This document shows positions 35,273 through 44,259 of a stretch of 64,000 nucleotides of DNA, piece after piece. Every line of letters begins with the position of its first letter. Position 1 is the first letter of the stretch. The notes under the pieces are model-generated. The model saw only the letters and a program-made list of their open reading frames with translations, was not told the origin of the DNA and ran no database searches. The stretch comes from Nioella aestuarii (GTDB lineage: Bacteria > Pseudomonadota > Alphaproteobacteria > Rhodobacterales > Rhodobacteraceae): contig NZ_JBPBBA010000010.1 in assembly GCF_050896395.1 (NCBI RefSeq), positions 31,458 to 95,457 on the forward strand, given 5' to 3'. A program made the position numbers and the translations under genes.

Positions 35273-36301
35273 ATGACCATCAACAAAGATCTTGCAGCAT
35301 CCGTGGGCAACACGCCCCTGATCCGTCTGAACCGGCTGAGCGATGCCACCGGCTGCGAGATCCTGGGCAAAGCCGAATTCATGAACCCCGGCCAATCCGT
35401 TAAGGACCGCGCCGCGCTGTTCATCATCCGCGACGCCATCGCGCGCGGCGATCTGAAACCGGGCGGCACGATTGTCGAAGGCACGGCCGGGAACACGGGC
35501 ATTGGCCTGTCGCTGGTGGGGGCATCCATGGGATTCAAGACGGTCATCGTCATCCCCGAGACGCAGAGCCAGGAAAAGAAGGACATGATCCGTCTGGCCG
35601 GCGCAGAGCTGGTGCAGGTGCCGGCAGCGCCCTACAAGAACCCCAACAACTATGTGCGCTATTCGGAACGGCTGGCCAACGCTCTTGCCGCGACGGAACC
35701 AAATGGCGCAATCTGGGCCAACCAGTTCGACAACGTGGCGAACCGTCAGGCGCATATCGAGACAACAGGGCCTGAGATCTGGGATCAGACCGGCGGCGAG
35801 GTCGATGGCTTCATCTGTGCCGTAGGCTCTGGTGGAACCATCGCGGGTGTTGGCATGGCGCTGCAACCCAAGGGCGTGAAGATCGGCCTTGCGGACCCGG
35901 ATGGCTCGGGCGTTCACAATTTCTACACGACGGGCGAGTTCAAATCCGAAGGCGGCTCGATCACCGAGGGCATCGGGCAGGGGCGCGAAACGGCGAACCT
36001 GAAAGGCTTCCGCCCGGATATGAGCTATAAGATCTCGGACGCGGAAGCATTGCCGCTGGCCTATGACCTGCTGGCCGAAGAGGGGCTTTGCGTGGGTGGA
36101 TCATCGGCTATCAACATGGCGGGCGCGGTGCGCATGGCGCAAGAAATGGGTCCGGGGCACACCATCGTGACGATCCTGTGTGACTACGGCACGCGCTATC
36201 AATCAAAGATGTTCAACCCCGGCTTCTTGCGCGAAAAGGGCTTGCCGGTGCCTGCATGGCTTGATGCCGCCCCGCGCGATTTGCCGTCCGTGTTCGAGTA
36301 A
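35273..36301 (+). CDS. cysK: Cysteine synthase A (O-acetylserine sulfhydrylase)
   Basis: A 342-residue PLP enzyme making cysteine from O-acetylserine and sulfide. It begins DLAASVGNTPLIRLNRLSDA, has the PLP lysine in MNPGQSVKDRAALFIIRDAI, the substrate loop EGTAGNTGIGLSLVG and the PLP-phosphate loop CAVGSGGTIAGVGMAL. It is longer than E. coli CysK at the C-terminus, as in the version next to trgAB. A 115-base gap from trgB allows its own promoter. Cysteine and thiol supply links it to tellurite resistance. Confidence 0.94.
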   Translation: MTINKDLAASVGNTPLIRLNRLSDATGCEILGKAEFMNPGQSVKDRAALFIIRDAIARGDLKPGGTIVEGTAGNTGIGLSLVGASMGFKTVIVIPETQSQEKKDMIRLAGAELVQVPAAPYKNPNNYVRYSERLANALAATEPNGAIWANQFDNVANRQAHIETTGPEIWDQTGGEVDGFICAVGSGGTIAGVGMALQPKGVKIGLADPDGSGVHNFYTTGEFKSEGGSITEGIGQGRETANLKGFRPDMSYKISDAEALPLAYDLLAEEGLCVGGSSAINMAGAVRMAQEMGPGHTIVTILCDYGTRYQSKMFNPGFLREKGLPVPAWLDAAPRDLPSVFE

Positions 36302-36307
36302 GCGAAC

Positions 36308-38689
36308 ATGGCACGCAGGCTTTTTGTCCTTGCACTGGTTTTCCTGACTGCATTTGCCAGCCTTGCTGCGGCGCAGGACACACCCGTCGGGCCGGATTAC
36401 GATCTATGGACCCAAACCGCTGACCGGGCGGAAGGGGTGATTGATGCCGAGCGGGCATCAGACCCCGCCTTCGAAACGCTTCGCGCTCAACTCGTTGAAT
36501 TCCGAGAACAGTTTCGCGTGGCGTCGGGCACCAACTCAGCCCGTATTGCAACACTTCGCGCGCAGATAGAGGCGCTTGGGCCAGTGCCTGAGGATGGCAG
36601 TGCCGAACCTGATGCCCTGGCAGCACAACGGGCCGATCTGGGCACACGGCTGGCCGAAGCAGAAGCGCCCGGCCGCCGGGCCGAGGCGGAATTGCGCCGC
36701 GCGCAGGGCCTGATTGGTGAGATTGACCGGCTGTTGGCGTCGCGGCAGGCAGGCGCGTTGTTGACGTTGGAGCCATCACCGATCAATCCGGCCAACTGGC
36801 CAGCGGCCGTTTCGGCGGTTTTTGCCTATCTCAATGCCCTTGCGACAGAGAATTTGCGGCTCTGGAGCTCGCCTATCTATCAGGCGGAATTCAGTGAAAA
36901 CATCCCGCTGGTTCTGCTCTATCTGTTGGCAGGAATTGTGCTGATCCTGCGAGGCTGGCACTGGGTTGGCCGGATAATGCGCCGCCCGGTGGAGCTGGAG
37001 GAAAGCTCTCCCACTGCGCGGTTATCGGTGTTCTTCCTGTCTATGGCTCAGCACGGGTTGCCGGCGCTTGGGGTGATCGCGCTTGCGCAGGCGATCGAGG
37101 AAAGCAGTTTCGTGGGTTTGCGCGGATCCGTGATCCTTGCAGCGATCCCGCAGATTGCCATTACCGTCGCGGTCGCCATCTGGATCGGGCGCCAGGTGTT
37201 TCCAGCAAGAGAATCCGCAGCACGGCCGTTGAACCTGCCAGATTTCCGGCTGGCCAGGGGGCGGCGCACAGCGGGGTGGCTTGGCCTGTTGATGGGCGTG
37301 TCTCAGCTTATGGATGCGATTGCTGAAAGCGAAGGCTTCCAGCCTGCTGAACGGCTGGTGATCTTCTTCCCGGTGGTGATCCTGACAGGTCTGCTGCTGG
37401 CCCGTTTGGGGCGGTTCCTGATCCTGCACGCTCAGGCCCAGAGCAGGGTTGAAGACCCCGCCAGCTTGCGCACACGCATCTTCGGGCTGATCGGTCGTGC
37501 GGTTGTGCTGCTTGGCTTTGCGGGGCCGGTTCTGGCGGGGGTAGGGTATTTCACCGCCGGATCCAGTTTCTTGTTTCCGGCGGTTCTGTCGCTGTCTCTG
37601 CTGGCGCTTCTGGGGGTTTTGCAGCGGCTGGTGGCGAACGTTTATGGCGCGTTGACTGGTCGGCAGGAAGGGCTGGATGAGGCCCTGACACCGACGCTGA
37701 TCGGCTTTCTTCTTACCTTGGCGTCGGTCCCGCTCTTTGCGCTGATCTGGGGGATGCGGCAGGCGCAGCTTCTGGATCTGTGGGAACAGTTGATCCTTGG
37801 GTTCGACCTTGGCGGAATCCATATCAGCCCGCGCAGCTTTCTCAGCTTCGCGATCGTGTTTGTGATTGGCTACACTGCGACCCGTCTGATCCAGAGCACC
37901 CTGCGCAATTCCGTCCTGCCCAAAACCAAACTGGATGCGGGCGGGCGTAATGCGGTCGTGACCGGCACTGGCTACGTGGGCATATTCCTGGCGGCGTTGA
38001 TCGCCATTACAGTAGCTGGGATCGACCTTAGCTCTATCGCCATTGTCGCCGGTGCCCTGTCTGTTGGCATCGGTTTCGGTCTTCAGGCCATCGTGTCGAA
38101 CTTCGTCTCGGGCATCATCCTGCTTGTCGAACGCCCTATCAAGGAGGGCGACTGGATCCAGATCGGGTCAACGGCAGGCTATGTCCGTGAAATCTCGGTC
38201 CGCTCCACCCGGATTGAAACCTTCGACCGGTCCGATGTGATCGTGCCCAATGCCGACCTGATTTCCGGTGTTGTCACCAACATGACCCACCACAATGCGA
38301 CCGGGCGGGTGATCGTGCCGGTTGGCGTGGCCTATGGCACGGATACGCGGCAGGTCGAGACGATCCTTCGCGAGGTGGCCGAGGCGCATCCGATGGTGTT
38401 GATGACACCGCCGCCCAATATCGTGTTCCAGGGCTTTGGTGCTGACAGCCTGAATTTCGAGATCCGGGCGATCCTGCGCGATGTGAACTGGATGCTCAGC
38501 GTGAAAAGCGACATGAACCACGAGATTGCCAAGCGCTTTGCAGACGCGAAGATCGAGATCCCCTTCGCACAGCGCGATATCTGGATCCGCAATCCCGATG
38601 CGTTGAAGACCACAACCGCCCTGACCGGGGCGGAGAATGAAGACGACGGAGGCGGCACGAACACGTCCCCGCAAGAGGAGCAGCCCTGA
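36308..38689 (+). CDS. MscS-family mechanosensitive channel with DUF3772 domain
   Basis: A 793-residue inner-membrane protein. A signal peptide (FVLALVFLTAFASLAAAQ) leads into a periplasmic helical DUF3772 region (about 30-170, coiled-coil-like EAEAPGRRAEAELRRAQ), then about ten membrane helices and the MscS core: pore helix AIVAGALSVGIGFGLQAIVS, FVSGIILLVERPIKEGDWI and the beta domain VREISVRSTRIETFDRSDVI. It relieves osmotic pressure on hypo-osmotic shock. An acidic tail (ENEDDGGGTNTSPQEEQ) ends it. The stop overlaps the AlaX start (TGATG). Confidence 0.9.
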   Translation: MARRLFVLALVFLTAFASLAAAQDTPVGPDYDLWTQTADRAEGVIDAERASDPAFETLRAQLVEFREQFRVASGTNSARIATLRAQIEALGPVPEDGSAEPDALAAQRADLGTRLAEAEAPGRRAEAELRRAQGLIGEIDRLLASRQAGALLTLEPSPINPANWPAAVSAVFAYLNALATENLRLWSSPIYQAEFSENIPLVLLYLLAGIVLILRGWHWVGRIMRRPVELEESSPTARLSVFFLSMAQHGLPALGVIALAQAIEESSFVGLRGSVILAAIPQIAITVAVAIWIGRQVFPARESAARPLNLPDFRLARGRRTAGWLGLLMGVSQLMDAIAESEGFQPAERLVIFFPVVILTGLLLARLGRFLILHAQAQSRVEDPASLRTRIFGLIGRAVVLLGFAGPVLAGVGYFTAGSSFLFPAVLSLSLLALLGVLQRLVANVYGALTGRQEGLDEALTPTLIGFLLTLASVPLFALIWGMRQAQLLDLWEQLILGFDLGGIHISPRSFLSFAIVFVIGYTATRLIQSTLRNSVLPKTKLDAGGRNAVVTGTGYVGIFLAALIAITVAGIDLSSIAIVAGALSVGIGFGLQAIVSNFVSGIILLVERPIKEGDWIQIGSTAGYVREISVRSTRIETFDRSDVIVPNADLISGVVTNMTHHNATGRVIVPVGVAYGTDTRQVETILREVAEAHPMVLMTPPPNIVFQGFGADSLNFEIRAILRDVNWMLSVKSDMNHEIAKRFADAKIEIPFAQRDIWIRNPDALKTTTALTGAENEDDGGGTNTSPQEEQP

Positions 38690-39411
38690 TGACCAAGCAG
38701 CTATTCATGGAAGACGCCTATCGCAAATCCTCACCCGGCACGGTGGTTCGGATCACGGACGAGGGCGGCGTGGTTCTGGATGGCTCACTTTTCTATGCGC
38801 AGGGGGGAGGGCAGCCGGGAGATAGCGGTACGCTCGATTGGGCTGGTGGCCGGCTGCGCATCGCCACCACGGTAAAGGGTGAGAACGGCGAGATCGTGAT
38901 GGTCCCCGCCGAGGCGGGCGAACTGCCGCCCGTCGGTGCAAAGGTGGAACAGCGGCTCGACTGGGACCGGCGATTTGCCCATATGCGCGTCCACACGGCG
39001 TTGCACCTTCTGTCGGTGGTCATTCCGCTGCCCGTTACCGGCGGGGCCATCTCCGCCGAAAAAGGCCGGCTCGATTTCGACATGCCAGAGGCGCCCGACG
39101 ATAAGTTGATCCTTCAAGGTCAGCTCAATGCCCTCATTGACCGCGACCTGCCAGTTACTGAGACCTGGATCACGGACGCGGAACTGGAAGCCAATCCGGG
39201 GCTGGTCAAGACGATGTCGGTCATGCCTCCCATGGGTGCTGGCCGGGTGCGGCTGGTGCGGATCGGCGAAGAGGGCAAGAGCCAGATCGACCTGCAACCC
39301 TGCGGCGGCACCCATGTGCGGCGCACGGGGGAGATCGGCAAAGTGACCCTTGGCAAGATCGAGAAGAAGGGCCGTCAGAACCGCCGGGTGAGTGTTATTC
39401 TGGCCGAGTGA
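38689..39411 (+). CDS. Alanyl-tRNA editing protein AlaX
   Basis: A 240-residue free-standing editing protein that hydrolyses Ser-tRNA(Ala) or Gly-tRNA(Ala). It has the AlaRS editing-domain zinc site HTALHLL (HxxxH near residue 105) and CGGTHVRRTGEIG near 205, with FYAQGGGQPGDSG (second-additional-domain start), matching AlaX-M/L proteins. No synthetase catalytic domain is present. Translational coupling to the MscS gene is by overlapping stop and start. Confidence 0.92.
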   Translation: MTKQLFMEDAYRKSSPGTVVRITDEGGVVLDGSLFYAQGGGQPGDSGTLDWAGGRLRIATTVKGENGEIVMVPAEAGELPPVGAKVEQRLDWDRRFAHMRVHTALHLLSVVIPLPVTGGAISAEKGRLDFDMPEAPDDKLILQGQLNALIDRDLPVTETWITDAELEANPGLVKTMSVMPPMGAGRVRLVRIGEEGKSQIDLQPCGGTHVRRTGEIGKVTLGKIEKKGRQNRRVSVILAE

Positions 39412-39539
39412 TCCATGGGGCGGGTATCGGGCGGGGAAAGTCCCGTCTCCAGCCCCCTTTTCATGGGGCCCTCAGCGTGCCGACGGTGGGGCTGCACCCT
39501 TTGCACCCCCTCCAAAGGTAGTTCGCCCCCGAGGAAAGA

Positions 39540-40613
39540 TCAGACGATCCAAGGGATAAACGGGTAGAGCAGGGCGATGCCGATCGGTCCAAGCGGAAGA
39601 AGCCAGGGCGCAATAGCGATCTTGACGGGCAGAGGCGCAAGGTCTGCGCCGCGCTGACGGTCTAGCATTGGGGCTGCGGCCAGGATCAGCAAGACCGCAA
39701 AGAACAGGCAATGGGACCAGCGTCCATAGTCGACACCAAGCACGAAGAGCGCAAGGGTAGCGACCGGGGCAAGGAAGAGCAGGTCCAGTGAAGCGCCGTT
39801 TTGCCGGTAGTGACGATAAAGCAGCAGCAACGGCACCAGCGCCGCATAGGCCGCAATCAGATAGTGAAGCGGTGCGAAGCCACGGGCAGGTTCCAACAAA
39901 TCCCGGCTCCAGACAGATGCGGCGAGATTGGCTTCGGGTGGCAGGGCTGCGGCCAGGTCAGCCTCGGTCCCGCCCCAAAGCACAAGCGCAACAGCCGCGG
40001 CAAGGGCAGGCAGGGCGATGGTGATGGCATCTATCACCGACCTCCGCAGAGCCAAGGCACAGACAACCGGAACGCCATAGAACAGCACCGCCTCATGGAC
40101 CAGCATCGCGAGCGTGACCAGGATTGCCGCCAGCCACGCACGCCCCTTCAGAACCGCCGCCACAGCGAGTGCAATCAGCACAAAATTCACATGGTCGAGC
40201 CGCGCCATGTCGTAGCCCAACTGCATCATGCCAACCGGGGCAATCAGCACCGCGGCGGCAAAGAAACGCTGGCCGGGAATTGCGCCGGACACCGGCAGGA
40301 ACAGGCGAGAGGCAGCCAGCGCCAGCCCCAGGCAGATAATAAGATCAAGCCCCATCATCACGCCGTATTCGGCCAGGCCCCCATCAGGAAGCGCCGCGAA
40401 GATCGGGGCGATGGCAGAGCCCACAAGCCCACGGCGCAGAAAGCCGAACTCTTGATAGCTCACATGATAGTGGGTCATGTTCCAGACCAGCGCATCGGGG
40501 GGCATCCCAGACAGGGCCCACCCCATCAGATGCGGGCTGGCGCCGATCAGCCAGGCCAGCATGGCCAGCAGGACAAAGCCGTTCTGGCGTTCCTTGTTCC
40601 AGTCAATTGCCAT
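39540..40613 (-). CDS. Polytopic membrane protein of unknown function
   Basis: A 357-residue protein with roughly nine or ten hydrophobic segments (for example FVLLAMLAWLIGASPHLMGW, DLIICLGLALAASRLFL, AAILVTLAMLVHEAVLFYGV) and a soluble loop MTHYHVSYQEFGFLRRGLVG near the N-terminus. I do not recognise a family with certainty; the layout resembles polyprenol-phosphate-dependent GT-C proteins and other EPS-type membrane proteins. ATG 40613 was preferred over 40682, which adds 23 polar residues. It is convergent with AlaX across 128 bases that hold no gene. Confidence 0.65.
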   Translation of the reverse strand: MAIDWNKERQNGFVLLAMLAWLIGASPHLMGWALSGMPPDALVWNMTHYHVSYQEFGFLRRGLVGSAIAPIFAALPDGGLAEYGVMMGLDLIICLGLALAASRLFLPVSGAIPGQRFFAAAVLIAPVGMMQLGYDMARLDHVNFVLIALAVAAVLKGRAWLAAILVTLAMLVHEAVLFYGVPVVCALALRRSVIDAITIALPALAAAVALVLWGGTEADLAAALPPEANLAASVWSRDLLEPARGFAPLHYLIAAYAALVPLLLLYRHYRQNGASLDLLFLAPVATLALFVLGVDYGRWSHCLFFAVLLILAAAPMLDRQRGADLAPLPVKIAIAPWLLPLGPIGIALLYPFIPWIV

Positions 40614-40700
40614 TTGCGCCTGCCTTGTTCCCCGAAAGGCCCCCGGATGGGCAGAGCTTAGGGATTTATTCCCGGATGACAAAGGTTTCCGGGGAAACGC

Positions 40701-41753
40701 TTAGTCCGCATTGCGGAAACCTTGGCCATAAATCAGGAAATGCAGCCCGATGCGCGCACCTGCGTATATGCTGATCAAAGCAATCGGGGCAGAGACGCTG
40801 AGCACCGAGAAAGCGGATAGACCCTGTCCGATGGAACAGCCCCCCGCAAGAACGGCCCCGACACCCATCATCGAGGCGCCGACAAGCTGACGGCCCAGTT
40901 CACGGGCGTCGTCGCACGCTTCCCACCGGAAATGACCAAGCCTTGTGTTGCCAAGAAAGGCCCCGGCAACCACGCCCACGACCGATCCGATGCCAAAGGT
41001 CAGGGCGGATCCGCTAGAGGTCATGGCGTAGAGGATCGTTTCTCCGATTGGGGCGGCGAAGGTGTGGTCCACGACCGGGATCGCGTCGAAACTATGAAAA
41101 TTCAGCCATTGCATCAGCCCCCAAGTGCCGGCGATGGTCAGGCCCACGATCGTTGCCCAGATGGCATGGACGCGAAACTGGGACCAATCCGTGCCGCGCA
41201 GGGCCAGCCCCGTCAGGATTGCAGCGACAATAGCCGCCGTCGCCAGAGGAGGCAGGCCGGTGCCGGTTTCGATCAAGTGGGCGATGCCTGATGGTGTCTC
41301 AGACGTCTGGTTTGGAAACAGGGCAAGTCGCAGCTGCGCCAGCGGGCCAGAAATGGTGGCATAGGCCGCAATCCCCATCGTCACCACCACAACGCCCGAG
41401 CGGAAATCGCCGCCGCCGATCCGGGCCAGAGCGCCAAAGCCGCAATTGCCGGCAAGCGCCATGCCGACCCCGAACATAAGACCGCCCACAATCGCTCCGG
41501 TGATGGTCCACGCGCTCAGGTAATGAACGTCCTCCGGGTTCAGCAGCCCCGCCGCCATCATCAGGTGGCTGCCAAGGACCGCCACAGCAAGCGCAATACC
41601 CCACATGCGCAGCCGGTTGTCATTGCCGCCGAAAGTGGCGTCCTCGATCGCAGCAAGCGAACAGAACTGCCCGATCCGCGAAGCAATTCCAAGGATGATG
41701 CCTGTCGCCAGCCCGATCAGGGCGGCAAGTCCGGCGTCGGAAATCTCTGGCAT
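40701..41753 (-). CDS. soxT: YeeE/YedE family sulfur transporter (SoxT-like)
   Basis: A 350-residue inner-membrane protein with about ten helices in two related halves. Each half carries the YeeE/YedE hallmark: GIASRIGQFCSLAAIEDATF and ALAGNCGFGALARIGGGDF, then VLAGGCSIGQGLSAFSVLS, with conserved cysteines for moving thiosulfate or sulfane sulfur. GGGAGG precedes ATG 41753. SoxT of this family lies beside soxR and soxS in Pseudaminobacter; here it is downstream of soxR on the same strand, 35 bases away, so the name is well supported by context. Confidence 0.85.
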   Translation of the reverse strand: MPEISDAGLAALIGLATGIILGIASRIGQFCSLAAIEDATFGGNDNRLRMWGIALAVAVLGSHLMMAAGLLNPEDVHYLSAWTITGAIVGGLMFGVGMALAGNCGFGALARIGGGDFRSGVVVVTMGIAAYATISGPLAQLRLALFPNQTSETPSGIAHLIETGTGLPPLATAAIVAAILTGLALRGTDWSQFRVHAIWATIVGLTIAGTWGLMQWLNFHSFDAIPVVDHTFAAPIGETILYAMTSSGSALTFGIGSVVGVVAGAFLGNTRLGHFRWEACDDARELGRQLVGASMMGVGAVLAGGCSIGQGLSAFSVLSVSAPIALISIYAGARIGLHFLIYGQGFRNAD

Positions 41754-41788
41754 CAGGCGTCCTCCCAAACGCTCCGAGCCACCTTCGG

Positions 41789-42178
41789 TCAGGCCTCCGG
41801 TTTCTCGGGACTACAGAACATCTCGTAGACGAGTTCAAGAATTCTCACCGCGCGTTCGTCGCACAGCCGGTACCAAATCAACTTACCCTCGCGGCGGGTT
41901 GCCACCAGCCCCTCCAACCGCAACCTCGCCAGTTGCTGAGACACGGCAGCCTGGCGCGCATGCAGCAACTGTTCAAGTTCGGTAACGGATTTCTCTCCGG
42001 TGGCAAGGTGACACAGGATCATCAGGCGGCCTTCATGGCTGACAGCCTTGAGCAACTGGGCAGCTTCGGTTGCATTTTGGGCAAGCCGCTCCATCACGTC
42101 GTCCTCAAGGTCCGCTAGCTGCGCCGGGAGCCCCATAAATCGTCGTCCATTCCAGTTTGACCGGGTCGGTTGCGCCAT
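41789..42178 (-). CDS. soxR: ArsR-family repressor SoxR of the sox cluster
   Basis: A 129-residue winged-helix regulator: SHEGRLMILCHLATGEKSVT, then ELEQLLHARQAAVSQQLARL (recognition helix) and LVATRREGKLIWYRLCD (wing). Sox-type ArsR regulators sense sulfane sulfur or persulfides through conserved cysteines and derepress sox genes on thiosulfate; cysteines at ILCHLA, RLCDE and MFCS fit such sensing. It is between soxS and soxT on the minus strand. It is unrelated to the MerR-family redox SoxR of enterics. Confidence 0.88.
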   Translation of the reverse strand: MAQPTRSNWNGRRFMGLPAQLADLEDDVMERLAQNATEAAQLLKAVSHEGRLMILCHLATGEKSVTELEQLLHARQAAVSQQLARLRLEGLVATRREGKLIWYRLCDERAVRILELVYEMFCSPEKPEA

Positions 42179-42352
42179 TTGGTGCGACTGCTAGGCATAT
42201 GGACCGATTGAGCTGCATTAGTCCAGCGTTTACAAAGCTTTTCAGGCAAAATGCGAGCGATTTCTCTGATGCTTGACTGGAGATTGGGCAATTTGTGAGA
42301 TGCACGCTAAGGTTGCTACGCCCGCCGATCAGTGGATATGGCAGAGCGGCAT

Positions 42353-42742
42353 TCATTGCGATACGGCGGCTGCGCGATGCTCTGTGAGCTGACGCGACAG
42401 CAGTTCCATTTGCATCCAGAACAGCTCATCTCCCACATAGCCCTCGGCCCGGGCGATTTCTTGTCCGCCCTCGAACAGAACGAATGTCGGTGTGAAGACG
42501 ACGCGGGCCGCAAAGGTCAGGTCTTCTGGCAGGTCTTGGAGATCGACGATACGCAGAGGAGCGGTTTCAGCGAATTCTGTCAGTGGGTAGATCTCACCCA
42601 CATCCGCGTGCCAGCGGCTGCAATAAATGCAGCCATCCTGTTCGACCATGACAAGCGCGGTATCTGCGGCGGCAAATGTCGTCAGGCCCACGAAGGTGGC
42701 AAGCGCAGTGGCAAAGATCCTGGCAGTCATTGGCATACTCAT
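42353..42742 (-). CDS. soxS: SoxS periplasmic thioredoxin-like protein
   Basis: A 129-residue exported thioredoxin-fold protein. A signal peptide (ATALATFVGLTTFAAADT) precedes the CxxC redox site CIYC at residues 38-41, reached through MVEQDG, and a cis-Pro segment VVFTPTFVLFEGGQ. SoxS keeps SoxY in its active reduced state in Paracoccus. It is divergent from soxV and 174 bases upstream of soxR on the same strand. Confidence 0.88.
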   Translation of the reverse strand: MSMPMTARIFATALATFVGLTTFAAADTALVMVEQDGCIYCSRWHADVGEIYPLTEFAETAPLRIVDLQDLPEDLTFAARVVFTPTFVLFEGGQEIARAEGYVGDELFWMQMELLSRQLTEHRAAAVSQ

Positions 42743-42754
42743 GATTGACGCCTC

Positions 42755-42787
42755 TTACACATAATGTATTTTGAATGTGTGAATATG
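42755..42787. promoter_or_regulatory. Candidate SoxR operator between soxS and soxV
   Basis: CACAT and ATGTG form the ends of an imperfect dyad around an A+T-rich core (CACATAATGTATTTTGAATG then TGTGAATAT), with GAAT repeated directly. It lies between the divergent soxS and soxV starts, the position where the Paracoccus SoxR repressor acts. Confidence 0.4.
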
Positions 42788-42811
42788 GCAAGTGCGGGGG
42801 AGGGCAGGCGC

Positions 42812-43549
42812 GTGTTCGACATCAGCTTTGGTGGCGCGGCCCTGGCAGGGCTACTGTCGTTCCTGTCACCCTGTATCCTACCCATCGTGCCGTTCTACCT
42901 GTCTTATATGGCGGGGATGAGTGCCGATGATCTGGCCGCCGCCCGCGAAAGCCGTGGTGCAAGCCGTCAGGCAATTATTCCCGCGATAGCCTTCAGCCTT
43001 GGAATTCTGACCATCTTCATGGCCCTCGGCATGGCCGCGTCCAGTTTCGGTCAGGCGGTGCGCGATGCAATGCCGGTGCTGCGCTGGATTGCGGCGGCGA
43101 TCATCCTTGCCATGGGTCTGCATTTCCTTGGCGTGATCAAGATTGGGATCCTTTACCGCCAGCTGCGCGCCGATAATCAGGTGCAACGCGGCAGCGGTAT
43201 CGTCGGGGCCTATGTGATCGGGCTGGCCTTCGCCTTTGGCTGGACACCCTGCGTGGGTCCGGTTCTGGCCGCGATCCTGTTCACGGCAGCCGATGCAGGC
43301 ACCGCAACGAAAGGCGCGATGCTGCTGATGGTTTACGGGCTTGGGATGACGCTGCCCTTCATCATCGCGGCGGCTTTCGTGGGGCCGTTCATGCGCTGGA
43401 TGCAGCGCTTTCGCCGCCACATGGGCAAGGTCGAGAAGGGGATGGGCGTGCTGCTGATCCTCTTCGCGGTGCTGATCGCCACGGATTCCGTCAATGTCGT
43501 GGCGCAGTGGATGATTGATTATGGCCCGGACTGGACGGGCATTGGATGA
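42812..43549 (+). CDS. soxV: SoxV CcdA-like transmembrane electron carrier
   Basis: A 245-residue protein with six helices that passes reducing power from cytoplasmic thioredoxin to SoxW and other periplasmic Sox thiol proteins. The CcdA pattern is clear: FLSPCILPIVPFYLSYMAG with the first redox Cys-Pro, and AFAFGWTPCVGPVLAAIL with the second. A GTG start at 42812 (GGGGGAGG upstream) gives MFDISFGGAALAGLLSFLSP, as in other SoxV proteins; an ATG at 42785 would add nine residues. Confidence 0.9.
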   Translation: MFDISFGGAALAGLLSFLSPCILPIVPFYLSYMAGMSADDLAAARESRGASRQAIIPAIAFSLGILTIFMALGMAASSFGQAVRDAMPVLRWIAAAIILAMGLHFLGVIKIGILYRQLRADNQVQRGSGIVGAYVIGLAFAFGWTPCVGPVLAAILFTAADAGTATKGAMLLMVYGLGMTLPFIIAAAFVGPFMRWMQRFRRHMGKVEKGMGVLLILFAVLIATDSVNVVAQWMIDYGPDWTGIG

Positions 43550-43571
43550 GCATGTTCAGGAGGAACGTTGC

Positions 43572-44147
43572 ATGAATCGGTGGATTTCAGGAATTGCGGG
43601 TCTGGCCTTAGGTGTCGCGATGGCATTGCCGGTGATGGCAGAGCTCGACGATAACGGCCTGCATGTGGAACCATGGATCGAGGAGACCTTTCTCGATCTT
43701 CGTGAAGATCTGGGCGATGCGAATAGCAATGGCCAACGGTTGCTGATCCTCTTTGAACAGCGCGGCTGCATCTACTGCAACGAGATGCACGAGAACGTCT
43801 TTTCGCGTGAAAACATCGCGACGATGCTGGATGAGGACTTCTTCGTGATCCGGCTCAACCTGCATGGCAGCCTTGAGGTGACCGACTTTGACGGCGAGGT
43901 GATGAGTGAGCGCGACATAGCCCGCCGGTGGGGCATTCTGTTTACGCCGACTCTGATGTTCATGCCCGAGGAGGTGCCCGAAAATCAGACCGCCATTCAG
44001 GCAAGCGTGGCCACCATGCCAGGCGCTTTTGGCGGTTGGACCACCTTCAACCTGCTCAACTGGGTGCAGGAACATGGCTATGACGGTGACGAGGGTTTCC
44101 AGCGCTATCATGCGAGAAGACTTGCAGAAATGGGGATCATCGAGTGA
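43572..44147 (+). CDS. soxW: SoxW periplasmic thioredoxin
   Basis: A 191-residue exported thioredoxin that receives electrons from SoxV. A signal peptide (ISGIAGLALGVAMALPVMA) is followed by the redox motif CIYC at residues 66-69 in FEQRGCIYCNEMH and the cis-Pro GILFTPTLMF. AGGAGGAACG precedes ATG 43572. Note the same CIYC dipeptide as SoxS. It is 22 bases after soxV and precedes the soxX promoter region. Confidence 0.9.
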   Translation: MNRWISGIAGLALGVAMALPVMAELDDNGLHVEPWIEETFLDLREDLGDANSNGQRLLILFEQRGCIYCNEMHENVFSRENIATMLDEDFFVIRLNLHGSLEVTDFDGEVMSERDIARRWGILFTPTLMFMPEEVPENQTAIQASVATMPGAFGGWTTFNLLNWVQEHGYDGDEGFQRYHARRLAEMGIIE

Positions 44148-44170
44148 GGCTTGCCGGCAAGAGTTCGATA

Positions 44171-44192
44171 CGTTGAATTCATAAATTCGAAT
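44171..44192. promoter_or_regulatory. Candidate SoxR operator upstream of soxX
   Basis: TTGAATT-CATA-AATTCGAA, with GAATT at 44175-44179 and AATTC at 44184-44188, is an A+T-rich dyad in the 112-base gap between soxW and soxX. In Paracoccus SoxR also binds the soxW-soxX gap, so this is the expected place. Confidence 0.4.
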
Positions 44193-44259
44193 TTGTTGTT
44201 GCAAGGAATCGTCCCAGCACCCTATTGTGTCCACAAGAATACAAACGGGAGGAATGGAC

